Assembly (NCBI GenBank): GCA_036785325.1 | Contig: JAXIVH010000073.1 | Coordinates: 159,001-223,000, forward strand | Length of the DNA: 64,000 bases | Direction of reading: 5' to 3' | DNA from: Urophycis tenuis | Taxonomy: Eukaryota > Chordata > Actinopteri > Gadiformes > Phycidae | Shown here: one piece after another, positions 61,544 through 64,000 of the stretch | Layout of the letters: every line of letters begins with the position of its first letter | Position numbering within the stretch: position 1 is the first letter of the stretch | Made by a program: the position numbers and the translations under genes | The notes under the pieces: model-generated | What the model saw: only the letters and a program-made list of their open reading frames with translations | Databases searched by the model: none | What the model was told of the DNA's origin: nothing

Positions 61544-61801
61544 TGTCATGGTCTGTGTCTGTGTTGTCTTGTTTTCATTGGTTTGCTCTGTGTTTTCCCT
61601 GTGTCCTGTTTCCCTCATTGGTGAGTGCCCCATCGTGTTCACCTGTGTCTTGTTCCCTCACCTGTCTTGGGTTTGTAATTAGTGAGTTGTCGTCTGTCTG
61701 TTCCTGTATCTGTGCTTAGTTTACAATTAAAATAGTAACAAGTACTCTCGCCTGCCTCGCCTCTCTGCATTTGGGTCCTACCCCACCTCAACTCCCTGAC
61801 A
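61544..61801 (+). repeat. 5' LTR, lacking the promoter segment
   Basis: TGTCATGG...CCTGACA, 258 bp. Lacks about 70 bp present in the 3' LTR (about 62650-62718), including TATTTAA at 62654-62660. Confidence 0.85.
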
Positions 61802-61818
61802 GACGACTCGGACCACAA

Positions 61819-62421
61819 ATGGATCCAGCAGAGAGGAACCCATACTGGGGCACCCGTTTGGCACTGGGGGGACCTCGGTCAGCCAGACGGGCCACCAAGC
61901 CTCAGAACGGGCCAGCTGAGGCCAACCCGTTCTGTGGAACCCGTTTGGCACTGGGGGGACCTCGGTCAGCCAGACGGGCCACCAAGCCTCAGAACAGGCC
62001 AGCTGAGGCCAACCCATTCAGTGGAACCCGTCTGGCATTCGGAGGACCGCGGTCTGCGAGACGGGCCACCAAGCCTCAGAGCGGGCCAGCTGAGGCCAAC
62101 CCGTTCTGTGGAACCCGTCTGGCATTTGGAGGACCACGGTCTACGAGACGGGTCACCAAGCCCGCAGCTCCGCTGTCCAGCCGGGCCCCTGCGACTGACA
62201 CTGGAGGGGAGATGATCACGCTGTTTGAGTGGTTCAGACGGCGGGTTGTCTTCCCTCACTACCAGGAAGAGCCGCAGCGGCCTCCTCTCCCCGCTGGGCC
62301 GCAGCGCCCTCCTCTCCCCGCTGGGCCGCAGCGCCCTTCTGTCTCCACGGCTGGGCTGCAGCGGTCTCCTGTCCCCACTGGGCCGAAGCGGCCTCCTGTC
62401 TTCCCCGCTGGGCCGCAGTGA
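61819..62421 (+). CDS. Repeat protein of the non-autonomous LTR element
   Basis: 200 residues from ATG 61819 (MDPAERNPYWG). Four 29-residue repeats of the form PAEANPFCGTRLALGGPRSA then RRATKPQ (87-bp units, 61822-62165) are basic and rich in G, R and P. A linker with MITLFEWFRRRVVFPHYQEE leads to proline-rich repeats (PAGPQRPP) up to the stop. It has no zinc knuckle or capsid homology that I recognise. Possible role: a minimal gag-like RNA-binding protein. It could also be an unexpressed frame. Confidence 0.45.
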   Translation: MDPAERNPYWGTRLALGGPRSARRATKPQNGPAEANPFCGTRLALGGPRSARRATKPQNRPAEANPFSGTRLAFGGPRSARRATKPQSGPAEANPFCGTRLAFGGPRSTRRVTKPAAPLSSRAPATDTGGEMITLFEWFRRRVVFPHYQEEPQRPPLPAGPQRPPLPAGPQRPSVSTAGLQRSPVPTGPKRPPVFPAGPQ

Positions 62422-62480
62422 CCTCCTGTCTTCCCCGCTGGGCCGCAGCGACCTCCTGTCTTCCCCGCTGGGCCGCAGCT
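62258..62480 (+). repeat. CCCCGCTGGGCCGCAGCG tandem repeat
   Basis: About seven units of 27-36 bp in the second half of the internal region. They continue after the ORF stop. Confidence 0.8.
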
Positions 62481-62508
62481 GTCCCCAGTTGGGGAGGTCC
62501 AGCCGAAC

Positions 62509-62837
62509 TGTCATGGTCTGTGTCTGTGTTGTCTTGTTTGCATTGGTTTGCTCTGTGTTTCCCCTGTGTCCTGTTTCCCTCCTTGGTGATTGCCCCATTG
62601 TGTTCACCTGTGTCTTGTTCCCTCACCTGTCTTGGGTTTGTAATTAGTCTGTGTATTTAAGTCCTGTCTTCTGTTCAGTCTTGGTCCGAGTCTTGTCGTC
62701 GTTCGTCGCAGTTCATGTGAGTTGTCGTCCGTCTGTTCTTGTGTCTGTGCTTAAGTTTGCAATTAAAATAGTCAAAAGTACTCTCGCCTGCCTCGCCTCT
62801 CTGCATTTGGGTCCAACCCCACCGCAACTACGTGACA
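62509..62837 (+). repeat. 3' LTR of the non-autonomous element
   Basis: TGTCATGG...ACGTGACA, 329 bp, with TATTTAA (62654) and AATTAAAATAG (about 62761) as TATA and polyadenylation candidates. Confidence 0.85.
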
Positions 62838-63084
62838 CAAACTGGTATGGGTCCAGTGAAGGGGGGAGGATGGATTTCATGTGCTGCATGACCAGCCGCT
62901 CGAAGCACTTCATGATGATGGGGGTCAGTGCAACGGGACGGTAGTCGTTGAAGCAGGATGGAGAGGCCCTTTTCGGTACCGGGATGATGGTGGTGCTCTT
63001 GAAGCAAGTGGGGACAACAGCTTGGCTCAGGGAGGTGTTGAACATGTCTGTGAGGACATCTGTGAGCTAACCTGTTGTGCAGCA

Positions 63085-63895
63085 GAAACTATGATGACAG
63101 TGAGAAATTGTACAGTTTGATGACCACAGGCAGGAATGATTTCCTATGTCGCTCTGTGGTGCATCTCGGTGAGAGGAATCTTCTGCCGAAGGAACTCCTC
63201 CGCTGAGCCAGAATGGAAAAGAGAGGGTGAGAGGCATTGTCCATGATAGTCGGTAGCCTGGACAGCATCCTCCTATCTGCCACGGTAGTCAGAGTGTCCA
63301 ATTCCTCACCCACTACATCACCCACCCTCTTGATGAGTCTATTAAGTCTATTGGTGTCCGCAACCCTCATCCCACTGCCCCAGCATGTGACAGCAAAGAT
63401 CGCACTTGCAACAACAGACTCATAGAACATCCTCAGCATTGTCCTGCAGATGTTGAAGGACCTTAGCCTCCTCAGAAAAAAAGAGTCAGCTTTGGCCCTT
63501 CTTGTAGACGGCCTCTGTGTTCCTGGTCCAGTCCAACTTGTTGTTGCAGTACACCCCGTCCCCCAGGCACTTGTACTCCTCAACAGTGTCGACAGAAACC
63601 CCCTGGATGAACACAGGGCCCACCGGTGTTTTGACCCTCCTTAGGTCCACTATGAGCTCCTTTGTCTTTGTAGCATTGAGCTGTAGATGATTCAGCTCAC
63701 ACCAAGAGACAAAGTTACCCACAACAGTCCTATACTCACCCTCATCCCCCCCCCTCAATACAGCCAACTATTGCGGAGTCATCAGAAAACTTCTGAAGGT
63801 GGCAGGACCCTCAGTGCAGTAGCTGAAGTCTGAGGTGTAGAGGGTGAAGAGGAAGAGGCTTGACCTGTATAATAGTCTAGTCCAAGTAATTTTGG
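63085..63895 (-). mobile_element. L2-group LINE, RT C-terminal half
   Basis: Same family as 43552-44475. Minus-strand RT with FSDDSAIVGCI (alanine of FADD replaced), LQLNATKTKELIVDLRR, NNKLDWTRNTEAVYKKG and RTMLRMFYESVVASAIF. A frame change lies near 63570-63490. 5'-truncated near 63895. Confidence 0.8.
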
Positions 63896-63911
63896 GTGTG
63901 CACCTATCTAT

Positions 63912-64000
63912 ACGGGGGCGGCACGGTGGTGCAGTGGTTAGCACTGTCGCCTCACAGCAAGAGGGTTCTGGGTTCGAATCCACCTGGGACACGGGACCTT
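63912..64000 (+). mobile_element. tRNA-derived SINE head, cut by window end
   Basis: GGCGGCACGGTGGTGCAGTG and TTAGCACTGTCGCCTC form an A-box region, and GGGTTCGAATCC is a B box. This is a common teleost tRNA-like repeat promoter. The rest lies beyond the window. Confidence 0.6.

Larger units (their letters stand above)
61544..62837 (+). mobile_element. Non-autonomous LTR retrotransposon
   Basis: LTRs 61544-61801 and 62509-62837, flanked by CAAAC (61539-61543, 62838-62842). Only 707 bp lie between them, with one repeat-rich ORF and no pol. It interrupts the LINE RT. Its enzymes would come from a gypsy relative. Confidence 0.85.
59372..63075 (-). mobile_element. Rex1/L2-like LINE, interrupted by an LTR element
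   Basis: The 3' end on the minus strand reads ACAATAAAGTTTACTTGAAT. RT runs from about 63075 to 60480 and is split at 61544-62837. 5'-truncated: RT starts at the MFNTSLSQAVVPTCFK region, so the endonuclease is missing. Confidence 0.8.
59953..63075 (-). pseudogene. LINE reverse transcriptase, split by insertion
   Basis: The upstream part (63075-62843) has STTIIPVPK and FNDYRPVALTPIIMKCFERL. The downstream part (61538-about 60570) has MRMLFLDFSSAFNMI, TGAPQGCVLSPLLFTL, the catalytic KFADDTTVVG, LSLNVQKTKEIVVDFR and ILTSCITVWYGGCTASCRKT. The frame then slips near 60640, and the apparent reading continues into proline-rich 3' UTR translation to 59953. Inactive. Confidence 0.82.

Noticed and set aside
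61966..62607. 213-residue minus-strand arginine-rich frame
   Set aside because: Antisense of the tandem repeats in the non-autonomous LTR element.
63912..64000. Genuine tRNA gene
   Set aside because: A and B boxes are present but the cloverleaf arms do not pair as in a tRNA and the motif is a known kind of dispersed repeat.

Overview
The window looks like teleost fish DNA. It carries a KMT5A-like SET gene of the kind expanded in fish, a Gmr1-type Ty3/gypsy element, Rex3/L2/Rex1-like LINE pieces, a LINE with a restriction-like endonuclease, PIF/Harbinger elements with MADF-BESS or SANT partner genes, and many MITEs. There are no bacterial features. All family assignments come from reading motifs; no database search was run.

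Layout. 1-2.2 kb: minus-strand L2-like LINE, open to the window edge. 2.2-3.8 kb: a hAT transposase scrap, a LINE tail and a hAT MITE with an exact 8-bp duplication. 4.7-22.15 kb: a decayed host-type gene on the plus strand. It has a CCAAT/TATA promoter (4.72-4.76 kb), a first coding exon cut in two by a 9-kb gypsy element (6023-14971), SET exons at 19.1-19.5 kb that lack the middle of the catalytic core, and four small downstream exons. A LINE with a restriction-like endonuclease (15398-19053), with a 389-bp truncated copy of itself joined head-to-tail upstream, sits in an intron.

22.2-43.5 kb: a TTAA-flanked, Kolobok-like unit. It holds an intact two-exon gene for a P2X7 cytoplasmic (ballast) domain-like protein on the plus strand. 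Convergent to it are four exons of a transposase-like gene on the minus strand, whose splice junctions join in frame over 19 kb. Its introns hold an L2 fragment, an 11-kb Harbinger that itself contains a 5.3-kb hAT element (with a Helitron-like insert), two MITEs and a Tc1 relic, and an intact Gmr1-type element (36967-43200) in which integrase precedes reverse transcriptase.

43.5-51.4 kb: an L2 fragment, a 5'-truncated BEL/Pao element, one HECT C-lobe exon, a foldback palindrome, and a broken HTH-integrase gene. 51.467-56.205 kb: a nearly intact PIF/Harbinger (transposase plus MADF-BESS gene). Its internally deleted MITE derivative lies at 32510-33239. 56.2-64 kb: microsatellites, possible solo LTRs, tRNA-derived SINE pieces, two minus-strand LINE copies, and a small non-autonomous LTR element with a 29-residue repeat protein.

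Most real coding capacity is mobile. The genes that could still work are the P2X7-like gene, the convergent transposase-like exons, the Gmr1 polyprotein, the L2-like ORF, and, but for single homopolymer indels, the restriction-endonuclease LINE and the 51-56 kb Harbinger transposase.
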